64,000 nucleotides of DNA, taken from Solibacillus ferritrahens. Lineage in GTDB: Bacteria > Bacillota > Bacilli > Bacillales_A > Planococcaceae. Positions 36,274-44,983 of this stretch are shown here, in pieces (the stretch's first letter is position 1; each line of letters opens with the position of its first letter). Under the pieces are notes generated by a model, which saw nothing but the letters and a program-made list of their open reading frames with translations, made no database searches and had not been told where the DNA came from. Location: positions 1-64,000 of the forward strand of contig NZ_JAXCLE010000005.1 in assembly GCF_037027585.1 (NCBI RefSeq), given 5' to 3'. Made by a program: the position numbers and the translations under genes.

Positions 36274-37559
36274 TTTTTTAGATCCTCCAAAAACTGAATG
36301 TAATAGATGCGCCTAGGACGACCGCGGTGGGCTACTTTTTCCTCGCCGATAATATCAACTAGTCCAGCATCCAACCATTTAAGTAATATCCGGTTGGCAC
36401 TGCGCAGAGTTATATTCAACGTTTGCGCAAGTTCATCGGCAGTATAAACAAGTTTTTGATGCTTCATTATACGACCCATTAATTTGGAGATATAAGAAGC
36501 TGACATCCCGGCTTTTTCTGCACGCTCCAGTAATTTCAAATCTGTAATTACTAGAGGATACTGTTCGTAGTTAATGAAAACTGTCGTGTCTATTGGTCCG
36601 ATTACACTATTATCTTCGCGCACAATATAGCAGAGATTTGGTCCATTTTCATTTGCCTGGTATAGTGCCTGTTTTGCGTGACGACCGGAGTCATAGGCGT
36701 TAATACCAAATCCAATTCCGATTGTGCAATTGATTTGCAGCTCTTCTTTAAATCGAGAAAGTAATGGCAGGTGCTTGTAGCCGAGTGTTTCACGCTCAAG
36801 CTGTCCCCTAGTTGTAATAAAGCTATATTGCAATGGGTTGAGCATGATTAAATGTCCATCCAACTGCTGTGTAAAATAGTGCAATATTTGTTCTACTTTG
36901 GATTGCACTTGTTTAGTAAACGGTTCAAATTGAATAATGCCATATACAATCTGACTTTCTTTATTTTGTCGTCCTTTGGAGGCTAAAAGCACGCGTTCAA
37001 AAGCAACGATCATCTCTTGTTTTGTCGGGATTAAATAGCGGCACTCTATATTACGTTCACATAAGGATATATAGACGGAGGCAATGGTAGTAATAGGGAA
37101 CGCACCTTGCTCAGCATGTTTTGTATGTGCATCCACTATTTCATCAATCGTTTCGCCTGTTGAGTAAACAAAATCAATTTCTTGCTGTAATTGATGTGTA
37201 ATCGATAAAATGTCACTTTGCTGCATTAAGTCGAAACAATATTGCTTTTGTACATTTTGTAATTGATGGGTTAATAGTAATTCGTATAGGCGAATTGCTC
37301 TACTATTAATTTGATAAAGAGGCAGTGATGAGTCATAAAGCTTTAGCTGTTGAAAAATATAAGGATCGGCGACGACCAGCATTTCATATTCATAAATAAA
37401 TCGCTGTAGTTCGTCCGTCATTGAAAAATCATGAATTATAAAATAATGTGGTTGGATATTTGGGAATCCACGTAATGTTTCTCTAATTGTGTCCTGCAAA
37501 ATTTTGGGAACAATAATTCCTATTAAACTTTGTGAGGTATACGGTGTGTGATTATTCAT
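36267..37559 (-). CDS. GGDEF-like sensor with C-terminal winged helix, probable regulator of the sugar locus
   Basis: About 430 residues from the ATG at 37559, chosen because TTTGGAGG lies 9-10 bases upstream; a longer frame reaches 37622. The N-terminal part begins as an alpha/beta domain (IGIIVPKILQDTIRETL). The middle holds a degenerate GGDEF/cyclase-like fold with GIGFGINAYDSGRHAKQALY in place of GG(D/E)EF. The C-terminus (about 360-430) is a winged helix: YTADELAQTLNITLRSANRI followed by a GRPRR wing. It is divergent from the SDR-like gene at 37643 and embedded in the locus, so it probably controls it. I do not recognise a named family. Confidence 0.65.
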   Translation of the reverse strand: MNNHTPYTSQSLIGIIVPKILQDTIRETLRGFPNIQPHYFIIHDFSMTDELQRFIYEYEMLVVADPYIFQQLKLYDSSLPLYQINSRAIRLYELLLTHQLQNVQKQYCFDLMQQSDILSITHQLQQEIDFVYSTGETIDEIVDAHTKHAEQGAFPITTIASVYISLCERNIECRYLIPTKQEMIVAFERVLLASKGRQNKESQIVYGIIQFEPFTKQVQSKVEQILHYFTQQLDGHLIMLNPLQYSFITTRGQLERETLGYKHLPLLSRFKEELQINCTIGIGFGINAYDSGRHAKQALYQANENGPNLCYIVREDNSVIGPIDTTVFINYEQYPLVITDLKLLERAEKAGMSASYISKLMGRIMKHQKLVYTADELAQTLNITLRSANRILLKWLDAGLVDIIGEEKVAHRGRPRRIYYIQFLEDLKNQ

Positions 37560-37642
37560 TATGTCTTGGCCTCCAAAAATCCATAGTATAATAATTTTAC
37601 AGAAATTTGTTAGAATATTCAAATTAAAAAGAGGTGATCACT

Positions 37643-38659
37643 ATGCAAACGGTTCAACAATTAGAAGAATTTATGACAAAACCATCTGCAGCATTGGTAG
37701 AGGATATTAAAAAAATTGATGGAGATATATTGATTCTGGGAATAGCAGGAAAGATGGGTCCTACTTTAGCTAGAATGGCTAAGCGCGCGGCCGATGAAGC
37801 AGGTATTGAGAAGCGAATTATCGGCGTAGCTAGATTTTCAAATAAAGAGATGAAAGAGGAACTGGAAAGAGCAGGGATAGAGACGATTACTTGCGACTTA
37901 TTGGATGAAGAGCAACTGGCTCAGCTTCCGAATATTCCTAATGTTATTTTCATGGCAGGTAATAAATTTGGAACAGTAAATAATGAACACTTCACATGGG
38001 CGATGAATACTTACGTACCAGGTCGTGTTGCAGATAAATATAAAGACTCTAATATTGTTGTATTTTCTTCTGGTAACATCTATCCATTTACTCCTGTTGC
38101 AGCAGGTAACTGTGGAGAGGATGTTACGCCCATTCCTGTTGGTGAATATGCAATGTCTACATTAGGGAGAGAGCGTATCTTTTCAAACTTTTCCAACCGA
38201 TTTCAGACAAAAATGCTCATGTTCCGGCTAAATTATGCCATTGATCTACGATACGGGGTTCTATTGGAAATTGCAAAATCGGTTTACAATAATGAGCCAG
38301 TCGATGTCACGATGGGCAGTGTCAATGTAATTTGGCAGGGAGATGCCAACGAATACGCTATTCGTTCTTTATTGCACTGTGAATCCCCTGTGAAAATACT
38401 GAATGTTACAGGACCGGAAACATTATCTGTCCGCTGGTTAGCGAAAGAATTTGCAGCACGTTTTAATAAGGAAGCTAAAATAATCGGGGTTGAACAGGAT
38501 ACGGCTCTGTTAAACACTGCTGCCCATGCACATAGATTATTTGGTTATCCAAGAGTATCTATAGAGCAAATGTTGGACTTAGTTGCGAATTGGGTAAATT
38601 TAGATGGAACAACACTAAATAAACCAACGCACTTCCAAGAGAGAAAAGGGGCGTTTTAA
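37643..38659 (+). CDS. SDR-fold NAD-dependent epimerase/dehydratase-like protein
   Basis: A 338-residue extended-SDR protein. The dinucleotide motif GIAGKMGPTLARM is near residue 35, and VVFSSGNIYPF supplies the catalytic Ser region. The active-site stretch reads GEYAMSTLGRERIF, so Tyr is kept but the lysine of YxxxK is Thr. The ATG at 37643 is used, because GAGGTGATC lies upstream; GTG 37634 is in frame. It is directly followed by the DapA-like gene (TAA then ATG). A sugar epimerase or dehydratase role is inferred. Confidence 0.75.
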   Translation: MQTVQQLEEFMTKPSAALVEDIKKIDGDILILGIAGKMGPTLARMAKRAADEAGIEKRIIGVARFSNKEMKEELERAGIETITCDLLDEEQLAQLPNIPNVIFMAGNKFGTVNNEHFTWAMNTYVPGRVADKYKDSNIVVFSSGNIYPFTPVAAGNCGEDVTPIPVGEYAMSTLGRERIFSNFSNRFQTKMLMFRLNYAIDLRYGVLLEIAKSVYNNEPVDVTMGSVNVIWQGDANEYAIRSLLHCESPVKILNVTGPETLSVRWLAKEFAARFNKEAKIIGVEQDTALLNTAAHAHRLFGYPRVSIEQMLDLVANWVNLDGTTLNKPTHFQERKGAF

Positions 38660-39739
38660 ATGAATGAGGCTGCAAAAAAAGCATTATTTGATGGTGCCTT
38701 TATTCCAGCGCACCCATTGGCATTAAATGAGGATAAATCATTGGATGAAGTAAGTCAGCGTGCTTTGACGAAATATTATATTGCAGCAGGAGTGGGAGGC
38801 TTAGCTGTTGGAGTGCATACGACACAGTTTGAGATTCGCGATCCGCAATTCAATTTGTATGAGCGCGTACTTTCCTTAGCGATAGATGAGATGAGAAAAG
38901 CGAATGTACCTGAATCTTTTATTAAGATAGGTGGTGTTTGCGGTCCTGTAGAGCAGGCTGTGAATGAAGCAGGCATCCTAAAGAAGCTTGGCTATGATTT
39001 AGCATTGTTAAGTATGGGAGGCTTGCAGGCGCAGTCGGAAGCACAACTGCTGGAGCGAACGAGAGAAGTGGCCAAAATTATACCTGTAGTGGGCTTCTAT
39101 TTACAACAATCAGTTGGTGGACGTGTATTAACGTATGATTTTTGGCGGGAACTAGCAAATATTGAAAATGTCTATGCAATTAAGATGGCACCTTTTAATC
39201 GTTATCAAACGCTCGATGTTGTTCGCGCAGTATGCAATAGTAGTCGTCGAAATGAAATCGCACTCTATACAGGTAATGATGATAATATCATCGTCGATTT
39301 GTTAACAGAATACGAATTTAATATAAATGGTGCAAGCGTTAAAAAACGAATTGTTGGTGGTCTATTAGGGCATTGGTCGGTATGGGCAAAAACAGCTGTC
39401 CAATATTTTGAAGACATAAAAGCAATTAGGGATAACGTACAAATAGATACAATCTGGTTTACAAAGGCAATTGAGGTAACGGATGCAAATGCCGCTTTCT
39501 TTGACCCAGCTCATGCCTTTAAAGGAAGCATAGCAGGAATAAATGAAGTATTGACTAGACAAGGTTTGTTGAAAGGCAATTGGTGTTTGGCGGATCATGA
39601 AGTGCTAAGTGCAGGACAGGCAGAAGAAATTACGCGTGTTTATGAAATGTACCCACATTTACATGACGATGCATTTGTTAAACAAAATTTAGCAGAGTGG
39701 AAATCAGGTGAGGAATGTGAAAGCTTTACAAGCCCATGA
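38660..39739 (+). CDS. DapA-family aldolase/lyase
   Basis: A 359-residue protein of the dihydrodipicolinate synthase/N-acetylneuraminate lyase superfamily. GAFIPAHPLALNEDKSLD resembles the N-terminal barrel start, GGLAVGVHTTQFE the substrate loop, and NVYAIKMAPFNRY carries the Schiff-base Lys. It is longer than typical members (about 290-310), with an extended C-terminus. It probably cleaves or dehydrates a keto-deoxy sugar acid made by the neighbouring oxidoreductases. Confidence 0.78.
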   Translation: MNEAAKKALFDGAFIPAHPLALNEDKSLDEVSQRALTKYYIAAGVGGLAVGVHTTQFEIRDPQFNLYERVLSLAIDEMRKANVPESFIKIGGVCGPVEQAVNEAGILKKLGYDLALLSMGGLQAQSEAQLLERTREVAKIIPVVGFYLQQSVGGRVLTYDFWRELANIENVYAIKMAPFNRYQTLDVVRAVCNSSRRNEIALYTGNDDNIIVDLLTEYEFNINGASVKKRIVGGLLGHWSVWAKTAVQYFEDIKAIRDNVQIDTIWFTKAIEVTDANAAFFDPAHAFKGSIAGINEVLTRQGLLKGNWCLADHEVLSAGQAEEITRVYEMYPHLHDDAFVKQNLAEWKSGEECESFTSP

Positions 39740-40721
39740 TGGAGTTGCGAAATTAGTAGAAATACAATCTCCCGAGCTTTTTGCTACAGGAGTATTAGTT
39801 GAAACTATCTATACTGCTGTTTCTCCAGGAACGGAGCGGCTATTGATAGAAGGAAGCAAGGGTGGCGTACGTCAACTTGGCTATAGCGCGGTTGGTAAGG
39901 TGAAGGATATTGGCCAAAGCGTTAAGGCTATACAAGTAGGAGATATTGTTGCATGCTACGGTGCACCTTATGTTGGGCATATGGAACAACTTGTAGTACC
40001 GGAAACATTGGTTGTTAAGTGCTCTGCAGATGTATTACCGCAGCATGCAGCGTTTGCAGCACACGGGACGATTGCCATACACGCTATAAGACAAGGGCAG
40101 TTGCAGTTTGGTGAATCAGTTGTAGTTATTGGATTAGGTGTACTTGGACAAATGATTGCAAAAATTTGTGCAGCGGCAAGCTATGATGTAATTTGCTATG
40201 AGCCAAATGAAAAACGGGCAGAAATGCTAAAGTATACACCTGGCATTGAGGTTTTTTCAGATTTAATGGAGATGGATCAGCATATCACAACCTTTACAAA
40301 CGGGCATGGCGTAGATGCTGTACTCTTATGTGCTGGCGACAAGCATTCCGAAACAACTCCACGTAGTTTGGAGTGGGTTCGAAAGCAGGGAAGAATTGTT
40401 ATTGTCGGGGATGTGGAACCGCAATTCAATCGAGAACAGTTGTTTATAAAAGAAGCAATAGTAACCATCTCACGGGCTGGTGGACCTGGTCGTTATGATG
40501 CTCGATACGAAAAAGAGGCAATTGACTATCCATATCATTATGTTCGTTGGACAGAAGGACGTAATTTAGCAGCCTATATTCGTTTATTAGAACGAAAGTC
40601 GATAGATGTTTCTGACTTTGTACAAATGCAAATCCCTTTTAAAAATTCAGCGGATGTATATGACATGTTGGAAAATAGTGAGGCATTAACAGCCATTATT
40701 GAATATTTAGGAGGGAATTAA
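39717..40721 (+). CDS. Medium-chain dehydrogenase-like protein lacking zinc ligands
   Basis: About 334 residues. The GTG at 39717 is preferred, because AGGTGAGG lies just upstream inside the DapA-like gene; the gene overlaps it by 23 bp. The SPGTERL motif and Rossmann segment VVIGLGVLGQMIAKICAAAS are those of MDR proteins that often form the first half of bi-domain oxidoreductases, with a Gfo/Idh protein as the second half. The Cys/His zinc ligands of alcohol dehydrogenases are not seen. The Gfo/Idh gene starts 1 bp later, so the two may work as a pair. Confidence 0.75.
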   Translation: MKALQAHDGVAKLVEIQSPELFATGVLVETIYTAVSPGTERLLIEGSKGGVRQLGYSAVGKVKDIGQSVKAIQVGDIVACYGAPYVGHMEQLVVPETLVVKCSADVLPQHAAFAAHGTIAIHAIRQGQLQFGESVVVIGLGVLGQMIAKICAAASYDVICYEPNEKRAEMLKYTPGIEVFSDLMEMDQHITTFTNGHGVDAVLLCAGDKHSETTPRSLEWVRKQGRIVIVGDVEPQFNREQLFIKEAIVTISRAGGPGRYDARYEKEAIDYPYHYVRWTEGRNLAAYIRLLERKSIDVSDFVQMQIPFKNSADVYDMLENSEALTAIIEYLGGN

Positions 40722-40722
40722 A

Positions 40723-41775
40723 ATGTTAAAGGTTGGTGTAATTGGCGGGGGCTCGATTTCGGAGTTTCATTTAAGACCTTACTTTGAGCATCCCAATGTA
40801 GAGATTATTGCAATCTGTGATACGAATGAAGTAAGACTGCAGGGCTTAGGAAAAAAATATTTAGTAAAAAATTTATATACAGAAGTAGGCGAATTTCTAG
40901 CGAATGAGCAAATTGATGCAGTGAGTATTTGCACTTGGAATAATTCACATGCAGATATTGCCATACAGGCGCTTCAAAAAAACAAGCATGTGCTTCTTGA
41001 AAAACCAATGAGTCTCAATCTAGAAGAGGCTTATGCAGTGGAAGCTGCAGTAAAAGAATCGAAAAAGATTCTACAAGTCGGCAATGTACGCCGCTTTGGA
41101 ACGAATGTAAAAGTACTAAAAAAATTTATCGATGCGGGCGAACTAGGAGAAATCTATTATGCAAAAGCTTCATGCCTGCGTCGTTTAGGAAATCCGGGTG
41201 GTTGGTTCAGTGATATATCCAAGTCAGGTGGCGGACCTTTAATAGATTTAGGAACGCATATGATAGACCTTTGCTGGTATTTAATGGGGAAACCAAAGCC
41301 GGTGTCGGTTTCGGGTAATACGTACAGGAAACTGGGTAATCGCGCACATATTGAAAATTTGTCCTTTTATAAGGCGGCTGATTATAATGCCGAGCACAAT
41401 GATGTTGAAGATTTAGCCAATGGACTTATTCGCTTTGAAAATGGAGCCTCTCTATTTGTGGATGTTAGTTTTACATTGCACTCAAAACAGGATGAAATAT
41501 CGGTAAAGCTGTACGGTGAAAATGGTGGTGCAGAAGTAGAGCCTGAGTTGACGATTATAAAGGAGCAGCATGAAACAATTTTAAATATTACACCACAAAT
41601 CGATTTACTGAGTTTCGATTTTGCTGGCTCATTTGTAAATGAAATCAACCATTTTATTGATTGTTGTATTAATAACGTCCAGCCAATTTCGCCAGTAAGT
41701 GATGGAGTTGAAGTAACGAAAATGTTGCTGGCTATTTATGAATCAGCAGCGACAAACCGAGAAATCAAATTGTAG
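40723..41775 (+). CDS. Gfo/Idh/MocA family oxidoreductase
   Basis: A 350-residue NAD(P)-dependent enzyme. The Rossmann start LKVGVIGGGSISEFHLRPYF, then LLEKPMSLN with the EKP lysine, and LIDLGTHMIDLCWY with the catalytic Asp/His are all present. AGGAGGG lies 9 bases before the ATG. It probably oxidises or reduces a ring carbon of a sugar or sugar acid. Its neighbours are the MDR-like protein and a 209-residue protein of unknown type. Confidence 0.87.
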   Translation: MLKVGVIGGGSISEFHLRPYFEHPNVEIIAICDTNEVRLQGLGKKYLVKNLYTEVGEFLANEQIDAVSICTWNNSHADIAIQALQKNKHVLLEKPMSLNLEEAYAVEAAVKESKKILQVGNVRRFGTNVKVLKKFIDAGELGEIYYAKASCLRRLGNPGGWFSDISKSGGGPLIDLGTHMIDLCWYLMGKPKPVSVSGNTYRKLGNRAHIENLSFYKAADYNAEHNDVEDLANGLIRFENGASLFVDVSFTLHSKQDEISVKLYGENGGAEVEPELTIIKEQHETILNITPQIDLLSFDFAGSFVNEINHFIDCCINNVQPISPVSDGVEVTKMLLAIYESAATNREIKL

Positions 41776-41783
41776 GTGATAAC

Positions 41784-42413
41784 ATGGTGAAAATAGTATT
41801 GGAAAAAGATCAGCAGCTACTAACACATTCTCCGCTGTATCGCTTTACAACCGAGAATAGTGAAGAACCAAATGTCGTAACAATTTTGCAGCAGCCTTCA
41901 GCAGAAGCATATCAACCGTTCTCAATATCGAAAAAACAAGGGAACATCTATTTTGATTTATGGTCTTATTCATTTGCCATTCAACTAAAGCAAGTACTGC
42001 AAGCGCACGATACTGTAAAAGGTGTACTTCGATTGCGGAGAACGACTAATAAGTTCTCATATATAAAAGAAGATATCCTTGCCTTGTCAGAATGGTTTGG
42101 GGATGTTCGAAATGTGACAGTTCGTTCGAATAAAGGCGGCGAAATGCATTATACAATCGTTCTATGTGAATTTGGGGATTCCATTATGGCTCATTTGGAA
42201 TATAAATCAGGTAATGCCCGTATTGAATTTGAGTGGAGCAGTCATCTGCATATTGTAGAGTTTGATAGTTTGCAAATGAGCAGTGACAAGGATAATAATC
42301 GAAACCTATTTAAAAATATTGATGCAATTGTTCAGTTTGCTATTATGTGGAATGAATATTATGACGAAAAGCTTAGCACGATACAGCAGCTCCTGCAAAG
42401 AGGTGAACAATAA
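41784..42413 (+). CDS. Protein of unknown function in the sugar locus
   Basis: A 209-residue protein with no motif that I recognise. It has no signal peptide or membrane segment. It is rich in beta-forming stretches (TVKGVLRLRRTTNKFSYI, MHYTIVLCEFGDSIMAHLEY), and the centre vaguely resembles the C-terminal sheet of Gfo/Idh proteins. It lies between two Gfo/Idh genes and shares one base with the second (TAATG), so it is probably cotranslated and may assist one of them. Confidence 0.6.
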   Translation: MVKIVLEKDQQLLTHSPLYRFTTENSEEPNVVTILQQPSAEAYQPFSISKKQGNIYFDLWSYSFAIQLKQVLQAHDTVKGVLRLRRTTNKFSYIKEDILALSEWFGDVRNVTVRSNKGGEMHYTIVLCEFGDSIMAHLEYKSGNARIEFEWSSHLHIVEFDSLQMSSDKDNNRNLFKNIDAIVQFAIMWNEYYDEKLSTIQQLLQRGEQ

Positions 42414-43387
42414 TGAACATTGGCATTATGAGTTTTGCACATATCCATGCAACGAGCTATGCATCGGCAATTCAACGTATTCCGGATACGAAGTTAACAG
42501 CTATTTACGATACTGATACAAAAAGAGGCAAAGAAGCAAGCGCGGAGTATGATGTACCTTTTTTTGCTGATATGGACTTGTTTTTGGCAGAGAACATAGA
42601 CGTAGTTCTTATCTGCAGTGAAAATGTGCTCCATAAAGAAATGGTAATTGCTGCTGCAAAGTCAAAAAAGCATATTTTATGTGAGAAGCCAATTGCAACA
42701 AATGTTGAAGATGCAAAAGAGATGATTGAAGTTAGCAAGGAAAACGGTGTGCATCTTTCAATAGCCTATCCAGTTCGTTACAGTGCACCGATTTGTGACC
42801 TGAAAGTAGCAATAGATGCAGGTGAGCTTGGTGAAATTGTAGCAATAAGGTCTACTAACAGGGGGCAAAATCCTGGTGGCTGGTTTGTTGATGAGCAGTT
42901 GGCAGGTGGTGGCGCAGTATTGGATCATACTGTGCACATGGTTGATATTATGCGCTGGTATATGAATAGTGAAGCAAAAGAAATAACGGCATTTGCGAAT
43001 AATTATTTTACCGAGCTTAAAACAGATGATGCAGGGATTATGACAATTATATTCGATAATGGTGTGATTGCTTCACACGATGCAAGCTGGTCACGGTTCC
43101 CGCAATTTCCGACATGGGGTGACGTGATGATTGAAGTCATCGGTACGAAAGCAACACGTAAAGTGGATGTATTTAGTGAAAATCTTCACCTTTATGGCAA
43201 GGGTAATAAGTCGCTTACACATCTATATAGCGGAAATGATACCGATTTTGACTTGATCGTCGATTTCCTAAAAGCAATTCGGCATGGAGAAAAGCCGCTT
43301 ATCTCCGGTTACGATGGCTTGAAATCTTTAGAAATCGCATTAGCTGCCTACGAATCTAATACTAGAAAGCAAGCGGTGAAACTATAA
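42413..43387 (+). CDS. Gfo/Idh/MocA family oxidoreductase
   Basis: A 324-residue enzyme. The EKP motif occurs as LCEKPIATN, GQNPGGWFVDEQLAGGGAVL precedes DHTVHMVDIMRWYM with the active-site His, and the N-terminal Rossmann starts MNIGIMSFAHIHATSY. The glycine motif is replaced by SFAHIHA, as in the short homologue at 35434 (GTDSSHA). AGAGGTG is the RBS. A terminator follows, so it ends the first half of the locus. Confidence 0.85.
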   Translation: MNIGIMSFAHIHATSYASAIQRIPDTKLTAIYDTDTKRGKEASAEYDVPFFADMDLFLAENIDVVLICSENVLHKEMVIAAAKSKKHILCEKPIATNVEDAKEMIEVSKENGVHLSIAYPVRYSAPICDLKVAIDAGELGEIVAIRSTNRGQNPGGWFVDEQLAGGGAVLDHTVHMVDIMRWYMNSEAKEITAFANNYFTELKTDDAGIMTIIFDNGVIASHDASWSRFPQFPTWGDVMIEVIGTKATRKVDVFSENLHLYGKGNKSLTHLYSGNDTDFDLIVDFLKAIRHGEKPLISGYDGLKSLEIALAAYESNTRKQAVKL

Positions 43388-43394
43388 AAAATGC

Positions 43395-43424
43395 AAAGGG
43401 TACTCACAATGAGTATCCTTTTTA
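43395..43424 (+). terminator. Terminator within the sugar locus
   Basis: AAAGGGTACTC (43395-43405) pairs with GAGTATCCTTT (43411-43421, one G-U), followed by T residues. It splits the locus into two transcripts or reduces expression of the downstream half. Confidence 0.75.
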
Positions 43425-43456
43425 TTCAACCGGTAAGCAACCGATGAAAGGAATCG

Positions 43457-44983
43457 ATGCAGATGAACTACCAACAGTTTGAAAATGAAATTGAACAATT
43501 TGCATTTGAGGAACTAAAATGCTTCTATACAGGTGAAACTCCTGTCCTTTTTGAATATTTCGATACGCCGAAAAGCGGTGTTGAATTTGAAATTATTCAG
43601 ACAGAAGAAAGTTATGTGATTCGTGGAAATACAAGCCGATCCTTATTGTATGGAGTGTATAAACTAATCGAAAAAATAGAGGGCATTGTATTTTTTGATT
43701 TATATCTACCTAAAAAAATTGTTGCTCAAGGGATTACGGGTACTTATGAAGGAAATCCGAAGTTTGCTCGTCGTGGAAATGTATTCGAAACAATTGATGA
43801 TATTCCGTTTCTCAAAAGTATGCTGGATGTGGGAACTAAAAATGGTCTGAATGAGGCATTCTTTACATTTTTCCTATGGGATGAGGTTAAGGAAGTGCTA
43901 TTGCCGGAAATAAGAAAACGCGGAATTGATGTTACGTTAGGCGGGCACAGTTTACGCTATCTAGTAGCTAAGGCGAATGGTGCGACTGTTTCAGGAAAGT
44001 CAGCGGCAGATGGAGCGGTAAATGATTTAATCGGTGAGGAAACTGAATTTACAGCAGCAAATGCGATTAAAAACCACGACTTTCTACAAGATGAAAAAGC
44101 ACAGCAGGCAGTCATTCAAATCATTGTGTCTTATTGCAAGGCTGAGCCTGTTATTCGAAGAATTTCATTGTGGCCGGAAGATGTAGGCGCAAAAGGTGAA
44201 GATGCAAAACTATTTTTAACACAATATATTGCATTTACTGAAAAGCTTCAGGAAGCATTGGTGATGGCGAATTTACAGGTTGAGGTAGAGCATATTGTTT
44301 ATAATGCTGGTCTGAGTTGGGAAATGCTTGAGCGCAAAGGACATCAAGTGAGTTCTGCAAATGTGCTATATGCGTATTGGGGACGGGACTATTCGCAAAA
44401 CTTTACTTCACAGATAGATCAGCGTGCATGGGATAGTCTGCTGGACTGGCGGAGTGCAACAGACAAACAAGTAACGGTTTTTGAATATTACAGTGACCAT
44501 TTTATGTTAAGTGAGCTATTTCCGTTATTATTCAACCGATTAGCAATGGACACAGAACGTTATAAGGAAATCGGCTGTAATGGGATGGTTAATTTAGTCG
44601 TTCCATTGCATAAAGTAGCAAAGGCACAACCACATATGGAACATTACGATTACCAGCAGTATCAGCAATTGAATAATATCGTATTTGCACGCTCGCTATG
44701 GGAAGGGGTGGAAACGGTTTTCTATTTGATGTCGCCATCAATGCAGCAGCTTTCCGGGAAAATTGAAGGGCTCTTTGCACAAATTAGTCAGTATAATGCC
44801 ACCTTCTTTCCTAATCGTGTCGTTGAGGCAAAAAATTCAAAGTGCAAATCCGAAGTTTTGGAATTACTGAATGCAATGGAGCAATTGCTGCAACAGGAAC
44901 AAATTGAAGAACCGCTTCAGCAATATGTTGAAGCATTACAGCAAGTGGTGAATGCTACGAAGTTACGTTGGGAGGCTTTATAG
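43457..44983 (+). CDS. Glycoside hydrolase-like protein (alpha-glucuronidase/DUF4838-type fold)
   Basis: A 508-residue cytoplasmic protein without signal peptide. Residues about 45-85 (GNTSRSLLYGVYKLIEKIEG and following) resemble the small N-terminal domain of alpha-glucuronidases and GH20 enzymes. The barrel part has LPEIRKRGIDVTLGGHSLRY and RRISLWPEDVG, like DUF4838-type proteins. Catalytic acids cannot be assigned by eye. The ATG at 43463 is an alternative start with better spacing from AAAGGA. It probably acts on a small imported glycoside. Confidence 0.6.
   Translation: MQMNYQQFENEIEQFAFEELKCFYTGETPVLFEYFDTPKSGVEFEIIQTEESYVIRGNTSRSLLYGVYKLIEKIEGIVFFDLYLPKKIVAQGITGTYEGNPKFARRGNVFETIDDIPFLKSMLDVGTKNGLNEAFFTFFLWDEVKEVLLPEIRKRGIDVTLGGHSLRYLVAKANGATVSGKSAADGAVNDLIGEETEFTAANAIKNHDFLQDEKAQQAVIQIIVSYCKAEPVIRRISLWPEDVGAKGEDAKLFLTQYIAFTEKLQEALVMANLQVEVEHIVYNAGLSWEMLERKGHQVSSANVLYAYWGRDYSQNFTSQIDQRAWDSLLDWRSATDKQVTVFEYYSDHFMLSELFPLLFNRLAMDTERYKEIGCNGMVNLVVPLHKVAKAQPHMEHYDYQQYQQLNNIVFARSLWEGVETVFYLMSPSMQQLSGKIEGLFAQISQYNATFFPNRVVEAKNSKCKSEVLELLNAMEQLLQQEQIEEPLQQYVEALQQVVNATKLRWEAL

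Noticed and set aside
40277..40468. Small antisense frames throughout the sugar locus
   Set aside because: All lie inside clear genes, without RBS or family features.
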